Origin: Ceratorhiza oryzae-sativae
Lineage: Eukaryota; Basidiomycota; Agaricomycetes; Cantharellales; Ceratobasidiaceae
DNA length: 64,000 bases
Reading direction: 5' to 3'
NCBI GenBank assembly: GCA_030998015.1
Contig: JARWMV010000233.1
Location: 2,232,001-2,296,000 of the forward strand
A model generated the notes under the pieces. It was not told where the DNA came from. It saw only the letters and a list, made by a program, of their open reading frames with translations, and made no database searches. Every line of letters begins with the position of its first letter. Within the stretch, counting starts at the first letter, position 1. The position numbers and the translations under genes were made by a program. This document shows positions 11,435 to 24,386 of this stretch, in pieces.

Positions 11435-14400
11435 GGTGTCCTCCCATCACCAGGGCACTCCATTTGATGAAGAGCTGGATTCCCATGTGGCCTCACCAGC
11501 CAAGTCAGTATCCAAAACAGAGTGCTCACAGAGTGATGGAGTCACTACTGATGGAATTGACAGGTACAGCAACAATGTCAACCAGGAGACAAACACCAAG
11601 TGGCAGGATAAAACATGGTTGGAGCAAGAAAAGAATGATCCCAAGGAGGAACTAGGTGAGTGACAATTTGCAAATAATTCAGAGAGAGACTTACAAAATA
11701 ATTTTGCTGTCAGTGGCATGTGTGAGGCAGTTCCATGCTAGCACCTTAAAGGCATACCAAGATTACAAGGCACTGGTGATAATCTGGAGGAAGGGCATCA
11801 GAGTGCACAGTTACAAGTGCACAAAGTCTTTATGCACTCATATATTTGCCTTTTTCTCATTCTGATCTTTTTGTTGTAGCTGTGACAGTGCTTTCTTCAC
11901 TAAACAGCAAATCACCAAGTCTAGAAGATCCTTGCTCTGATCCCACACCAACATCTGTCCCAGGCTCAAAGGCAAGGGTATGGCCAAGCTTTCCCAGTTC
12001 AGCATCACTGGTGGCACTGGCCATCTTACTTGCAAAGATGTTTGCAAGTATTTTGCTCTCTGGGTGGCAGAAAGCAGCCATCCATTCCTGATGATCAGCA
12101 ATTGATATGTGAGTACAAGCTTGATTGAGATACCATCTACTGTTATGTGGCTTCAAAAGCTCTTACATCCCAATGCAAAGAAGCATAAGCCAAGCTGCAG
12201 GACATTATCCAAGGATGTGCACCACCTTTACAAGGTGACACAGGTGGATATTATCAAAGTTTTGAAGGTGGGTCATGTATCAACAATTGGTAATATACTC
12301 ACTCACATTGCATTCTTAGGATCATGTCAGCATCTTCCACCTTGCATTGGATTTATTCCAGAGTAGTAATTGGTTTGATTTTCTTTGACTCATGCTGTTC
12401 AAATTCAAGGCAAGTATGCCAAACAAACCTGTCAAGATCAAGTGGTTTGTTCTTGAATGTCTAATGTGTGTGCTTGCAGCCATATCTATCAGTGGTATAC
12501 TCATATTCTTCAGCTTTGCTGAATCTCACACTGGCATTCACATCACCCAAACCCTATACTAGTTGCTCTGTAAATTTGGGATCAAGCACTGGGTGAGTGA
12601 TATAGTCTGATGAGATTATATAATCACAACCACCCATTCAAGGTCTGGGGCCTTGTTGCCAACAATGCCTCAAATAGTGCCGCAATGATGGCATATCTGG
12701 CCAAGTTTGGGCTTTCACATCTTACAAGGCCAGCATTTTGTATATTTTGTGTGTTGCACATTTACAACCTTGCTGCCAAGTAACATTGGTTTGTTTACTC
12801 ACATGCTGACTAATTACACTTGAGGCAGGTGATCACTCTCCCCTTCTGCATCCACCACAAACAACTTGAGGATGCAGCTTGGGCCAACATCAATGAAGAG
12901 GATCAAGACAACAAATTTGAGGATTTGTCAATGGACAAGTTGAGTACTTTATTTTTGAAATCACAGTCTCTCTACTTTCCTCTTCAGGCAGGTGATGATG
13001 GGTGCTCACTGTCAGGCATGCTTGCTGGGCTTGGCAATGAGGACAAGGTAGAACTACCAGAGATAGAGTCCAGGTTGGATGAGGATAGGGAATATCATTG
13101 GGTGACAAAGGTTCTTCATGAGGTACATCTTGCTGGTCCAACATTTGTATCTAACACTGGCTAATTACTTGTTATAGGTTGCTTGAGAGGCTAAACACCT
13201 GTGCTACACACCAGGTGCAAAGGCTGCATTCAAGAGCTTGTGTGCAGAGATGGATACTCTGACTCCACACAACCTGCTGGAACTCAACCAAAGAGTCCCT
13301 TGATGACACTGATCAAACATGGACCAGCCTGTATGTATTTCTTCTGCCTTGTGCTTAGTGTGCAGACACTCACTATATTAAAGCCTCCACTACCAGAAGG
13401 GCAACTGCTACACCCCCAGAAGGAGCAATTCTTGCCTGAGGACCATAAAGCAATCTGAGGGCTTTTGATGGCACTGTGAGTGAGGACTAGATTTACAGTC
13501 ATGACCCCAATGATGTATACTGGTAAATAAGTATAGACCCCAAATAAGAATTCCACCTGGGCATGCCCAGGTGCTAATTTCAAATAAGAGTTGGTCAATT
13601 ACAAAGGCCATGATACAGTGACACAAGGTTGCTGAGGGTGGGATTCATGTGCCATTGATGCCTGCCCTCCTGATAGGCTAACTGTAAATGCCTGCTACTT
13701 CAGCAAGCAATTGAACAGGAGGATGCTGGCAAGGAGGACATCTACAAGATCAATCAACTTACTGCAATGTCGACAATCTGCAATGCATGGGTGCAGGTTA
13801 GTTCTTGTACAATTCAAAACTGTTGGCAGCACACAGGGATTTGTGGTCTGGAGTCCAAACCATTGCCACTTTTGGTTCTGTCCAAAGCTGAAGATGTACA
13901 AGAGTCCATGTCCACATGACAGATGACAATCAACAGTCTCCATCAGTGTGCCCAAGCTCTTTTGATCAAACTTGCCAGTGCCATCAAATTTACTGAGCCC
14001 CATCTCCAAGCTAATCTATTGTTTCTTTCAGACCTTAGACTCAATTGGTGTTGTTTTAGATTGATCATGTATTTAGCCTGTTCTCTCCCAAGTGTACATA
14101 TATGAAATTCATAAATGATTTAGGGGCAACCCCAATCAAGTATAAACCCCAAATAAGAATTCCCCTGACTCTTTACATCATTGGGGCTTCTACTGTATTT
14201 TATACTTGTCTATTGCTCAAATCCATTACCAGCTGCTGTGAATAGTGACAGAACAATTGTTGAAGGCAAAGGTCCCCCTTCTTGCCAACATCATAGTCCA
14301 ATATGATGTGCTTAACAAACAATACAGCCATATTGCCAATATCACTGCCATTCCCCTCTATCTCCACCATTGTGCTGACTGCACCCAGGCTCTTCTCAAC

Positions 14401-14891
14401 TGCTATTACAAGAAAACTGATGAATTGTGATTGTACTGACTTGTGCTCTGTAAGTTTTTACCTTGGCTGTTATGACCTGCACAGACAGCCATAATGTGAC
14501 AAGAGAATTAGCCTATAGTTTATAGCATTTTCTCATAAGTCAAACAAGCTATAAACATAGTCATGTGACCTTGGCCCTTGTCCTGGAACTTACAGTGGTT
14601 ATCTAACTTGCTCCTGCAATTCTCTCCATTGTAACTTGGAGCAAGGAGTCAGTTATCATGTGTCCTCAGTGCTTAAATCACATGACCCTCAGACCTCATG
14701 TGGCTCCATAAGATTTGGAGCCACAACAACCCTAAGAGCAACTTACCTAATACTTGTTTATGCCAAATGTGACCCATAACCTACTGCAGACTGCAGAACA
14801 GTCTGACTCATACCCTGGAGGGTTTATAACTTGTTGAAAGCAAGACTGTGGACCCCAACTTGCTTTATCTTGTCCACCACAGGGATCATCC

Positions 14892-15117
14892 TGTTGTTTG
14901 TGCATACAATATGATGATGAGTAATGAAATGCACTTCGTGCATTTCACAACTGTGTATTGTACAACACAATGCATACATGCATTGCTTTTATTGTATTAC
15001 ACACAATGAGCGAACAGCACCTATTGGCTGTATATATACTACGTTTCTCTCTGCATTAGAATGGCATCCGTATTATCTATTCTATCTACAGCACATTAAC
15101 TGCACATACATTCATCA
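14892..15117 (+). repeat. Copia 5' LTR
   Basis: It begins TGTTGTTTGTGC and ends CATTCATCA. A TATATATA box at 15031-15038 is the likely core promoter. A 21-nt palindrome with arms GAAATGCAC lies at 14926-14946. Confidence 0.95.
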
Positions 15118-15129
15118 GGTTATGAGCCC
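15118..15129 (+). promoter_or_regulatory. Copia primer-binding site, initiator-Met tRNA anticodon arm
   Basis: GGTTATGAGCCC directly follows the LTR. Together with the last LTR bases CATCA it is complementary, apart from one missing G, to the anticodon arm of eukaryotic initiator Met-tRNA (GGGCUCAUAACCC). This is the half-tRNA type of primer known from Drosophila copia and Ty5, not the usual 3'-end tRNA primer. Confidence 0.75.
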
Positions 15130-15196
15130 CACTTGCCTATAACTTGACTAACTGCAATAACAACTACTCAAGCGACCCAACTGCTGCCTTGCTACT

Positions 15197-17806
15197 ATGT
15201 CTGCCACAAGTACTCTGTCGCCACAAACAGGCACCAACATTCCCAAAATTTCGTTATTGGTTGGGTCTGGTATGCACAAAATTGACAAGCTTACTGGGCA
15301 AGACAATAATATTGTCTGGCGCATGAGGATGGTTGATATATTGGTTGACTGTGGTTTATATGAATATGTTGATGGAATGAAGACTAGCTCAGGTTCAAGT
15401 GACACTAAATGGGCATCAAATGATCAAAAAGCACTTAGTGTGATTAGATTACACTGCTCTGATGCTATCGCTGTGCAACTTGTGCAATTTGTGTCCTCAA
15501 AGGACTGCTGGGATCACCTAAACTCCCCGTATAAGTCATCGTTGTTGCTAGGCCTTCTATCAGCCCGAAATCGATTCTACCACACTGTTATGCAAGATGA
15601 TCAATTGCTGGAAGAGCATATGTGTGACATGCACATAGCAATGGATGAACTTACTGTACTTGGAGAAACACTAAATGAGCTAGACTATGTGCTACAAGTC
15701 ATAGGCTCATTGCCCACATCATGGCAATCATTCATAGGCACAATATCCTGGCATGTCGACCATACCAAACAGGACAAACATGATAGATATGTGGCAGACT
15801 TACTAGCCCACCTAATGGATGAAGAGCAGCACAAGCAAGGCACCATGAATGGCTCTGATGTTGCCCTATTCTCTAAGCCAGCCCCCAAACAACCAAACAA
15901 GTCAGAAATTGAATGCCACAACTGTAAAAAGAAAGGGCACATACAAGCCAAATGCTGGGCTGAAGGGGGAGGTGCATATAAACCTGGTGGCAAACATCAT
16001 AAGTGAGGAAAGCGAGGTCAGGGAAAGACTGAAAATGCAAATGCTGCCACCAAATTGGCATGCATGGCGATCAGCAAAGGCATCCCAAAGGGCGCATGGC
16101 TCATTGACAGTGGCACATCCTTGCATATAGCTGCCGATATAGACGACTTCTCATCCTATAAGCCCAGTATCGATGCACAAGTGGGCGGAATCAGTGGAAA
16201 TGCCCAAATTGCTGGCTGAGGCAAAATTCTAGTAGAGCTAAAGGGAGCAAAAGGAAAACGCACCTTAATACACCTCAAAGATGTCGCCCATGTCCCTACT
16301 GCACCCCACAATCTTGTTGCTGTAGGCTGCATAATGGACTCTGGCATGAGGCTAAATGCTCTCAATGAATCATTTGATATATGCACCAAATCTGGGACAA
16401 GGATCAGGAAAGCAGTTAAGCATAGAGTAGGGGAAGGAAGCCTTTACCCGATAGCACTTGAAGTAAAGTGACCAAACTGAGGTGTAGGCAACATAGTGAT
16501 GGTAGCGAAGACCTGGGATGAGTGGCATCAAGCATTGGGACATGCATCAATTGAGACCATCTGAATCATGGCCAAAGAGGGTATGGTAAAGGGAATGGAT
16601 GTTAAAGGCCCAGCACCACGTGAACACTTCTGCGAAGCATGCATAGAGGCAAAACATACTGTTTCACCCTTTCCCACAGCATCAGAAATGAAAGCTGAAA
16701 TGGTTGGAGATCTTACAGTATTGGATGTATGGGGTCCTGCACCAGTTGAAGCCATTGGAGGCTACAAATACTACATATCTTTCACAGATGTAGCTACATG
16801 CTTTACTATGCTCTACTTTATGTGCAACAAAACTGAAGTAATGCCCTGGTACAAGGACTACAAAGCATTCATTGCCAATCTACATAACCAAAAGCTGTGC
16901 ATGGTACAATTTGATAATGGCTGCGAATACCTCAATACCCCATTGCTCATGCATATAGCATCCCAAGGCATGTCATATGAAACTACTGCACCACATTCAT
17001 CCACACAAAACAGTATTGCAGAGCACTTAAACCAGACAATTGTCGAGCGCAGGCATGCTATGCAAATAGCTGCCAACCTACCAAAATTCTTATGGCTGGA
17101 GGCTTTCAGGCATGCATGCTACCTGAAGAACCAAACCTACACCTGCACTCTAGACAAGATGAAAACCCCATATGAGCTTATGTATGGCACTAAGCCCGAT
17201 TTAAGTGGCTTACATGAATTTGGCTCACCCTGCTGGGTACTAGATCAGAGTGGAAAGAATACAAAGTTGGATGCGAAATCTTCAAAGTGCACCTTTGTAG
17301 GAATCAATGTCGGTGGCAAAGCCTGGTGATACTGGAGTCACGAACAGTGCACAGTGCTCATATTGCAAAATGTCAAGTTCCCACCTACCAAACAGGAGGA
17401 AGACAAAGATAATGATGATCAAACAATGCATATACTCATCAATGGGGAGGAAAAAAGCTCACCTGAATTAAATCCTGTGAAAATTGAGCCTACCACCCCT
17501 GTGAAGGATGCTACACCAGTCAAAGTGGAGGTCCCCAGCACTCCTGTAAAACCAGTCCCCCTACTGTCAATTGTCAAATGCTCACAGCACAACCTACCAC
17601 CTGCCCTGTATGATCTTGTTGCCAAACATGGCATTACTGCAAACCCAAACATCAAATACGACATATATGGACCATACATCAGTGAAGAAAGTAAACGTGA
17701 TGTTGCGAACTTAGCAAAAGAGATAACGGAACAGGAATATGCACATGTTGTTGAAGAGGATGTGACATACATCAGCAAAACCAACTTTTTTGCCATAGCA
17801 TGAACA
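15197..17806 (+). pseudogene. Copia gag-protease-integrase frame with seven TGA codons
   Basis: One frame runs from ATG 15197 to the edge of the 15-kb insert without any frameshift. Gag comes first, with a CCHC knuckle (CHNCKKKGHIQAKC, about 15914-15956). Protease has WLIDSGTS (near 16098). The integrase zinc region has HQALGH and CEACIEAKH, and its D-D-E core includes VLDVWG, FDNGCEYLN and NSIAEHLNQ. The frame is stopped only by TGA, at 16004, 16217, 16469, 16478, 16562, 17327 and 17801, and there is no TAA or TAG. Those I can compare with relatives sit at Arg positions, so CGA-to-TGA is the likely change. A Thr/Pro/Val-rich linker follows integrase near 17490-17570. Confidence 0.9.
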
Positions 17807-18060
17807 CACTACATTATGCTACCAAGAGCTATTTATTGTTGTTTCTATACTACAGCCAAGTCGTGTGTCTACCACTTGTTTCATTTGACTACTACACTAC
17901 TACTAGTTTTATTGCTACTACTGCTCGTGACCTCTACTACCGTTGGTCTCATGTCCGCTACCGTTGTACTATTTTCGTCTACCAGACGTCTACCTGCGCG
18001 TGGGACCGTTTGAGTGTCAAGTACATGTGGTGACACGTTTGTTACGCTCAGCGGGCTGGT
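17807..18060. other. Left end of the insert, CTAC-rich subterminal region
   Basis: About 15 CTAC tetramers occur within the first 200 bp, often in tandem (ACTACTACACTACTACTAG). The region has no coding. Clustered short motifs at one end are typical of subterminal transposase-binding regions in CACTA elements. The function here is inferred. Confidence 0.5.
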
Positions 18061-19261
18061 TTGAGTCCCCTAGCACAAATTTCTGGAGCAAACAGTAAAT
18101 AGTGAATGCCAAGTAAAATGCGCGCATTGAGCTTACTGTAAACAACATGCGCTCTCCTATATATGTGGAGATCGATGTTCAAGTTGGTGGACCCAAACGA
18201 AGTGCAAAATTTTGGCTCAGGTAGAACCAGGACGTGGTTAGCAATGGCCGACGCGACACTGTTCTATCGATGAGTTTATTGTGAGCTTCAAAGCAATACT
18301 AAGAACCGCAATGCTCCGAACCTTCTTCTACCCTTTATCCCTAGGCCCAGCGCATGCTTGTCGAGCGAGGTTGGGTAGATAGATATTGAGGAGATAGCCT
18401 AGTGATGCTGCTTTCAGAGTGTGCTACGACGAGTGTAATATAAGAACATACTGCGTTCTATAGACCGGCTGTCCAGATTCAAGCTCAATGTTGGGATTCA
18501 AGGTGTGTTGCCATCAGGAGCTGATGGTGGTGGGATAGGTGGAAATGACCGAGGTCGTGGTGGAATGGAGCCAAGGGAAAATTGACGTGGCATGATTACA
18601 TTATCATCAGGGTGGCGCTTATTCTGTGCGTGAGCAGACAGGCGGAATAATAAGAACTTACAGAAGTGAGCCGAGGGCGATTGAAGAGACCCAAAAAGCC
18701 TAGCAAGTTGTTGTAAATACACGTCCGGTATGCAGAAGAGTCTGATAGGGGTGGAAGACAAAGTTGTTGATATCACAGGTGTAACTACATACAAAAAACA
18801 TTACAGACTAACAAAACGAGCTTACTTGCGATGGATGAAGTTCAATGAGCTGTTCAAGTGAGGATAGTCAGGATGAGGAAAAAACAAAAATAAAACAAGG
18901 CACTTGCCTAGGTTGGCAGCAAAGAGGGTATTCAGGTGCCGAGCAAGCCAACCCTTGTCAAGGAGAATAACGAGAGTGTATGCCTATGCAGTCATCATCG
19001 AATGCCTTGTTTGGCAACGATCGAATGATCAAGAACAGGGGCCGCGAGAAGATATGAGTTACAACACCAAAACATGGTCCGACCTGAATGTGAGCAACAA
19101 CCAAAGAGGACGGATGAATGCGAAGCAGAAATACTAGAAAGAAACCAGGGTGACGCTGTAGTTGGTCGTTACAATACGATTGGCGGGGAAGGGTGAGTTG
19201 ATATAATACAAGAATGCGGGATAACGAAGAAACGAAGCACCCCGATGCGCCGAGTCACCTA
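18061..19261. other. No firm gene; possible decayed exons on minus strand
   Basis: A minus-strand frame at about 18498-18794 ends in a Pro/Arg-rich tail (SIPPRPRSFPPIPPPSAPDG). A donor-like GTAAGT and an acceptor-like CGCACAG lie at about 18605-18665, but joining them gives a stop. It may be the decayed end of another gene, or the 3' flank of the Pumilio gene that ends at 19262. Confidence 0.3.
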
Positions 19262-22200
19262 TTACATCCCGTACGAGAAATTGGCGAGCTGATAGGGATC
19301 GGTCGTGCCCGCCGAGATACCAAGAGCACCGCAGTTGTTGGGCATCGGACTCGAGAAACCAGACACGTTCGGGAAGACAGAGGTAGCAGTCATTGGAGAG
19401 TGATGAAGGTTCGAAGGCATCATATGAGGGGTGATGCAGTGCTCTGTCGACTGCTGCCAGAGACCGGGGTGCATTGGCTAGGGCATGTTGTACAAATTAA
19501 GTCAATTATAGGTGTCGACAAGTGGGTTGTGATGGATCTATAGCTGCGAGAAGTGACAGGTGCCCCTGTCTATGCCGTTTCCGTTCATGGCAGAGAAATT
19601 GGCGATAGCGGTGTGCTGGTTGAAGTTATGGTCATCGTACTACTGGTGGTGGCTTTCCATCTGTTCACACCAAAGTGTTGACTGAATGTGCTTAACATAC
19701 GGAGTGTTTCAAATCATCTGGAGGATAGACCGGATACCCCCAACGAGAAGCACGCGCTGTGTCGGTTCCGTGTAGTCCAAAGTAGTCTGGTACGCCGCAT
19801 GAGTTAATTGGATTCAATTGTTAGGACGTAAATTGTACGCACCTGCACACAATAATTGCGAAATGAATAATGCAGTCGCTTCTCCAAGCGATTTCGGTGA
19901 AGGAGTTCTTCTATCAACATCTTGTGCGTGTTGTGTTCCGCCATGCGGATACACTGTCAACCAGCCATTAATTATGAGCAAGATGTCAATGTAGTGGCGC
20001 AGGGGGAACGTACTTTTTCGATCGCGTTCGGACTGAATTTCTGGACGGAAACGGCGCAGATGTTTCTAACGAACTGCCTAATGACAGCGTCGCTGAAACG
20101 ATTGTTGTTAAAATCAAGAATATATTGAGCGACCTAGAAGTCGGGTTAGTACTGACGCATACAACGTAATACGAAGGCACGTACGTAGTTCCCATATGAG
20201 TCTTGAAAGGGTCAACACGTTAAACGTAATTTCAGCTACAAGCTGAATGCGTTGCAAATCGGACGTGTGGTCAATGCAGCGCCCATGACAATGAGTCGCG
20301 ATCTCTATGCAATGCGTGGTGACAGCGTTGTAAATAAACTAACAACGACGTTCAATGCGACAAGCAAAAAATAGAGCTATGAACATACCTGGTTAACTTC
20401 TGAAATCAGGCGGTTCAAACACTTTTAGACAACGTGGTTCCTGTTCAAATCCTTGATGAGCGTAACGATATGCATGCTCAACGCCATAATAATGTAGTTT
20501 ATCTGAACATCATAAGATGATGGATTAGCCTACGAAGTCCGATACGCCACGAAATAATTTTAAGCACGCACGTTTTAAGAAAAATGGTGTTTGCGTACCT
20601 GGTATCGCGTTGACAAGAAGTCAATCGTTTCCTGCATAGTGCAAGTACCGTGCATGTTCAAAGAAATTCTCCCGAGATCGTGCGTGATAGATTCACAGAT
20701 CGTGTCCCTTTGCTCATCAGCTGCCTTTCGGCAGAGGTAATTGTCGGAAGGGTCTGACAAATATTAGATGAGATCGATTTCAGCTTGTAGAGTCCCTCAA
20801 TTCCTACCGGAAGAGGTTAAAGATCTCACGGAGTAAGATGTTGTGGTGCTCCGGGACGCTCCCTTCGAGCTTCTTCTGGAGATAGCGACAGCCGTGCTGA
20901 TCCTTGCACACGGCCGGTATCTCGCCAACGAGGTCTTCCAAGCACGTGCCTGTGAATCAGTTGACTAATTCCAGCTTAGAGTGTGGTTGAAGACGAATGC
21001 AGGGAGGCGTGACTTACACTCTCGGTCAATATCGCCGCGTTTGTCCTTGGTGCCATGGAGTCCACCAATATTGTTGTTGTTTTTCTGGGACATGAATCTT
21101 CTGTTATCCGGAGCCAATCCATTGCGGGAGCCGTTATGATGATAGAGTGTGGTCGAGCCACTCCGAGCTCCATTATGCGCGCCGCCCTCATAGTCGTAGG
21201 ATCCAAATGCGGGAGCGCCGTTTATCTTGCCGTTCATGTTACCAACGAACTATCAGTTCGAGTGTTAGTCATCATTCAATAAAGGCAAATACGAAGACTC
21301 ACGTTCTCTTCGTTGCCTTGAATCGAGTTAAACGCGACAGGGGCGCTGTATGCGCTGGACAAACGGTTCACATTGAAAGAACAGTTTGTCTCCTGTGCAA
21401 ACGACGCCTCGTCTCCACCTCCCAGTCCCACGGGTTTTCCAGCCAGGCTACCAATGCTTTAGTGCGACGACAGTAGAGAACCAGGTATACTCTTCGCAGA
21501 AGCGTTGAGTATAGCACTGCCGTCTGGAAGACCTGTGGGACTTGAAGAAGAATTTCGACCATACCCAATGAGGGCCTCGTTCCGCCAATGGGTCCGGGGT
21601 TAGTGGCGTTCCGTATATGCGGCTGCGCAATGGCGTCGCTTGGACAGGGAGCTCCGGAGAACTGGGGCCACTCGGAAGATTCAAAAGCAGGATCGATGCA
21701 GCCGTTAGGACCAGGACTACGAAGAGGGGTTTGGCAAAGAGGGGCAAAATCAAGCGCTGCACTCGATGCGAATAGCTTGGAGTAAGGATTGGATCGGAGC
21801 AAAGACTTGGAGTCATCTTTGGACGACAGAGGTAAAAGGTTGACCGATTCTATGGAGCAAAGTCAGTGTGATGTTAGTGAGTAATTAAAGTGACTGTATT
21901 ACGCATATCTCGGGACAATTCCTTGTCGAGCTCCTCGTCCAACAAAAAACCAGGGTTAAAGCCTTCAACAGCTGTGAAGCTGTAGGGCCGAAAATGCCAC
22001 CAGCACTGCTCTTTAGTATCCCGCCCTGTCCAGCCTGACCTGTAGAGCTTCCGTCACAGATCGACAGTCCCTGCACGTTAATTCCGGGTAAATCCAAATG
22101 GTTGCCAGAGCCGCAGCAAGAGCCAGGCATGCTTTTAGCACCAGCGGTATGTGTATGAGAACCAAACTGAGAGACGTTGGGCAAGGTGACGGTGTAAGCA

Positions 22201-22883
22201 CGAGTGGCCGAAGTGTTGAGGGAGTAGGTTGTGTATCCTGCGTAATCCGCGTAGTCAACCGATTTATGCTTCTCGGTTGTGTTGGCCGGACTGTGAAAGG
22301 TGCTCTGAGGCGTGCCGAAGCTCACACCGCTGAAGAGCGAGCCATTGCTGATCCGGCTTCCGGGAGCAAGCCTGTGAGAGAGCCCGTTGGTGACATCGTT
22401 GTCATGGATCGCGTGGCTACCCAACAAGGGCTGGAGAACGCTGTTCGTTCACACAGGGGTGGTAGGAGCGGACATGGCAGGATGGTGCTGCAAAGCGCCA
22501 CCGCCAATGAGGGAAAGCGCAGGATTCATCAGACCACTTCCAATAGCCGGACTGCCCATGAGCTTTTGTCCCTCGAGAGCCTGCTGGTGTTCGAGCCTGC
22601 GCATTTGGTCTTCAAACATCTTGCGATGCTACAAGCGCTAGCGTTCGTGCTCAAGTTGCGTCTATTCGATACGCTGAGAAGTCGGGTGTCAGGCCAAACT
22701 CGTCATGCAAGGTGAAAGTGGCGTACTGAGTTTACATCTGGCGAATTAGCACCCTGTCGCGCCACCTGGTACACGATCCAAATTCACGTCAGCACCGTGC
22801 GAAAAGGGCTATGAATGCGGACTGCAGTTTTTCTCTGAGCTGGCCCCGTTGGTGGCCCCGTGTTGTTCCAAGGCAGGAACCAT
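19262..22883 (-). pseudogene. Pumilio/PUF-family RNA-binding protein gene, decayed, introns retained
   Basis: On the minus strand the likely start is 22883. A Gln-rich coiled coil with KMFEDQMRRLE follows near 22610, then a long Ser/Gly/Asn-rich middle. The Pumilio repeats begin near 20949 (CLEDLVGEIPAVCKDQHGCR) and continue through ISLNMHGT (near 20660), LIKDLNRNHVV (near 20440), RFSDAVIRQFV (near 20085) and TTLDYTEPTQR (near 19770). The end at 19262 is GTTDPYQLANFSYGM. Introns fit at 21850-21902, 21250-21302, 20950-21017 and 20530-20598. PUF proteins bind 3'UTRs of mRNAs and repress them. This copy is dead: TAG/TAA replace Gln codons at 22809, 22746, 22662, 22638, 22629 and 20425, and TGA replaces Arg at 22449 and 19709. 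Small deletions also remove parts of repeats. Confidence 0.85.
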
Positions 22884-23419
22884 GATTGACGTGTTGGGAG
22901 AATGTAGAGAGTTTAAGTAGAGCAAGACAAACTAAATAGGAGTATATAGAGCAAGTTGCTGGGTTATTGTGGCTTGCCGGTTGCATAAAATATGCCTAAG
23001 CAGACAGCTAGTCAGCAAACCGACTGAGGCGGACGCAGGAAGAAACAAGAAAGCCGCATATATACTCACCTATAGGCTCGCACGTGTTGTACAAATCCTG
23101 CAATCGTGCTTGGAATGAGGAAGCCTCGTCGTTTCATTCTTGTTCTCAGATTGTGTGAATCAGATGTAACCTAGAGCCGGTCCGTGGCAGAAACTGTCGT
23201 ACTACAGAGGAGTGTTGAGATCTCTGAACAGAAGAGACACAGGACAGTCATGAAAGAAAAATAAAATTATGTTTTTTCTGCAATAATACATAATCAGCAA
23301 ACACTTTCCAGGCACAGCCAAATTGTTGCATACAAATGCCGAGACCGTGTGAGAATTCACGATGAGGGGATCAGAATAAAAATGAATAATGGGGGGTGGA
23401 ATTGATTGGGGCAAGAAAT
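22884..23419. other. Upstream region of the Pumilio pseudogene, no gene seen
   Basis: This stretch between the PUF start and the next minus-strand frame contains a TATATACTCC-like motif (minus strand) near 22940 and AT-rich tracts near 23260-23400. It could hold the promoter of the PUF gene. No coding signal is convincing. Confidence 0.35.
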
Positions 23420-24135
23420 TCATACATGTACTACACCATCAGCATTGAAATCCCAATGAGCTTGACCGCTGATCATTTCCCAATGCCTCACGAAATCCGC
23501 ATACGAGAGGGGATCCTCATTCGATGCACGTTTGAAACACACTGCTAGCATATGAACGCGGTTCATATTGCTGTCCGTCCAAGGCGTCACCATATTCGAC
23601 GGGCCTCGGTGCGTGGGCAGATTGTCCAACGTGACCGGAAGGGAGGCAAGACCAGGTGGGCGTGCCTGCGTTGCGCGTTGAGCTGCTGATCGCGGCACTC
23701 GGGAACCCAGATGGGCTCCTGCGCAGCGTGTTCTCTGGTTTGCTGACCAATTCGGGGGTCTGATGGGTCCATACGCTGAGCTCGTCGTAACCATAGGGAA
23801 TGTCTGCGTCGGAACCGGGTTTGGACTTGATGTAGCACGTGAAGGATGGGTCGAGCTTTGGGCATGAATTGTCAAGATGTGCAAGATAGAATGGGTCGGG
23901 CTGGTGTTGCCGCAGAGACTTGAGAGGATCGGATTCTTGCAGACACCAGTGCACGCGCAAAAGCAGCAGCAGGCGAGAAGCTAAGCATGGAATTTACGGG
24001 CGACAGACAACTGGGCTGGACTGGAGCTGGTGCAACGCATTCGCGCGAGGCCTCCCTTCCAGCCCAAAGACCCAAGTCGAGAGCAGGGGCCGAGAGCGCG
24101 TTTGGTCTTTCCAACCTCAACAGCCCCAAGACCAC
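23420..24135 (-). CDS. Unidentified minus-strand ORFs inside the insert
   Basis: Three overlapping minus-strand frames are open here: 23420-23884 (154 codons), 23517-23960 (147) and 23872-24135 (87). The first is Ser/Thr/Pro/Arg-rich and ends in SYADFVRHWEMISGQAHWDF. I recognise no domain and cannot tell which frame is real. Overlapping open frames in GC-rich DNA may simply be chance. It lies between the Plavaka gene and the PUF pseudogene, on the same strand as both. Confidence 0.25.
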
Positions 24136-24386
24136 TAAGACTGCTGAGAAATGAATTTATACTTATTCATAGAGCTGAGCCCACTAAAAAACGGTACTTA
24201 CTTGCTCCAGGTTCCATCCGAAAAAGTCTTCTCCATCAAAAACTTCGACGTGAGTATAATCGACGTGGGGGACACCCCGCGAGGATCAACAAGAGGTGAT
24301 GGAAGGAGCTGGGGCAAGCTAATCCATATGGAACTGGGGGCATTGTGTAGTTGGGGTACCATAAGGAATGAGATATCATGAGAGTC

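Noticed and set aside
15197..17806. A code in which TGA is read as an amino acid
   Set aside because: The TGA codons sit where relatives have Arg and occur only in decayed elements. Real gene ends here also use TGA. CpG loss is the simpler explanation.
18498..18794. Pro-rich minus-strand ORF as a real gene
   Set aside because: The only plausible splice gives an immediate stop, and no domain is present.
21055..22715. Plus-strand ORFs, including one of 205 codons at 22098-22715
   Set aside because: They are antisense to the PUF pseudogene, whose domains and introns read on the minus strand.
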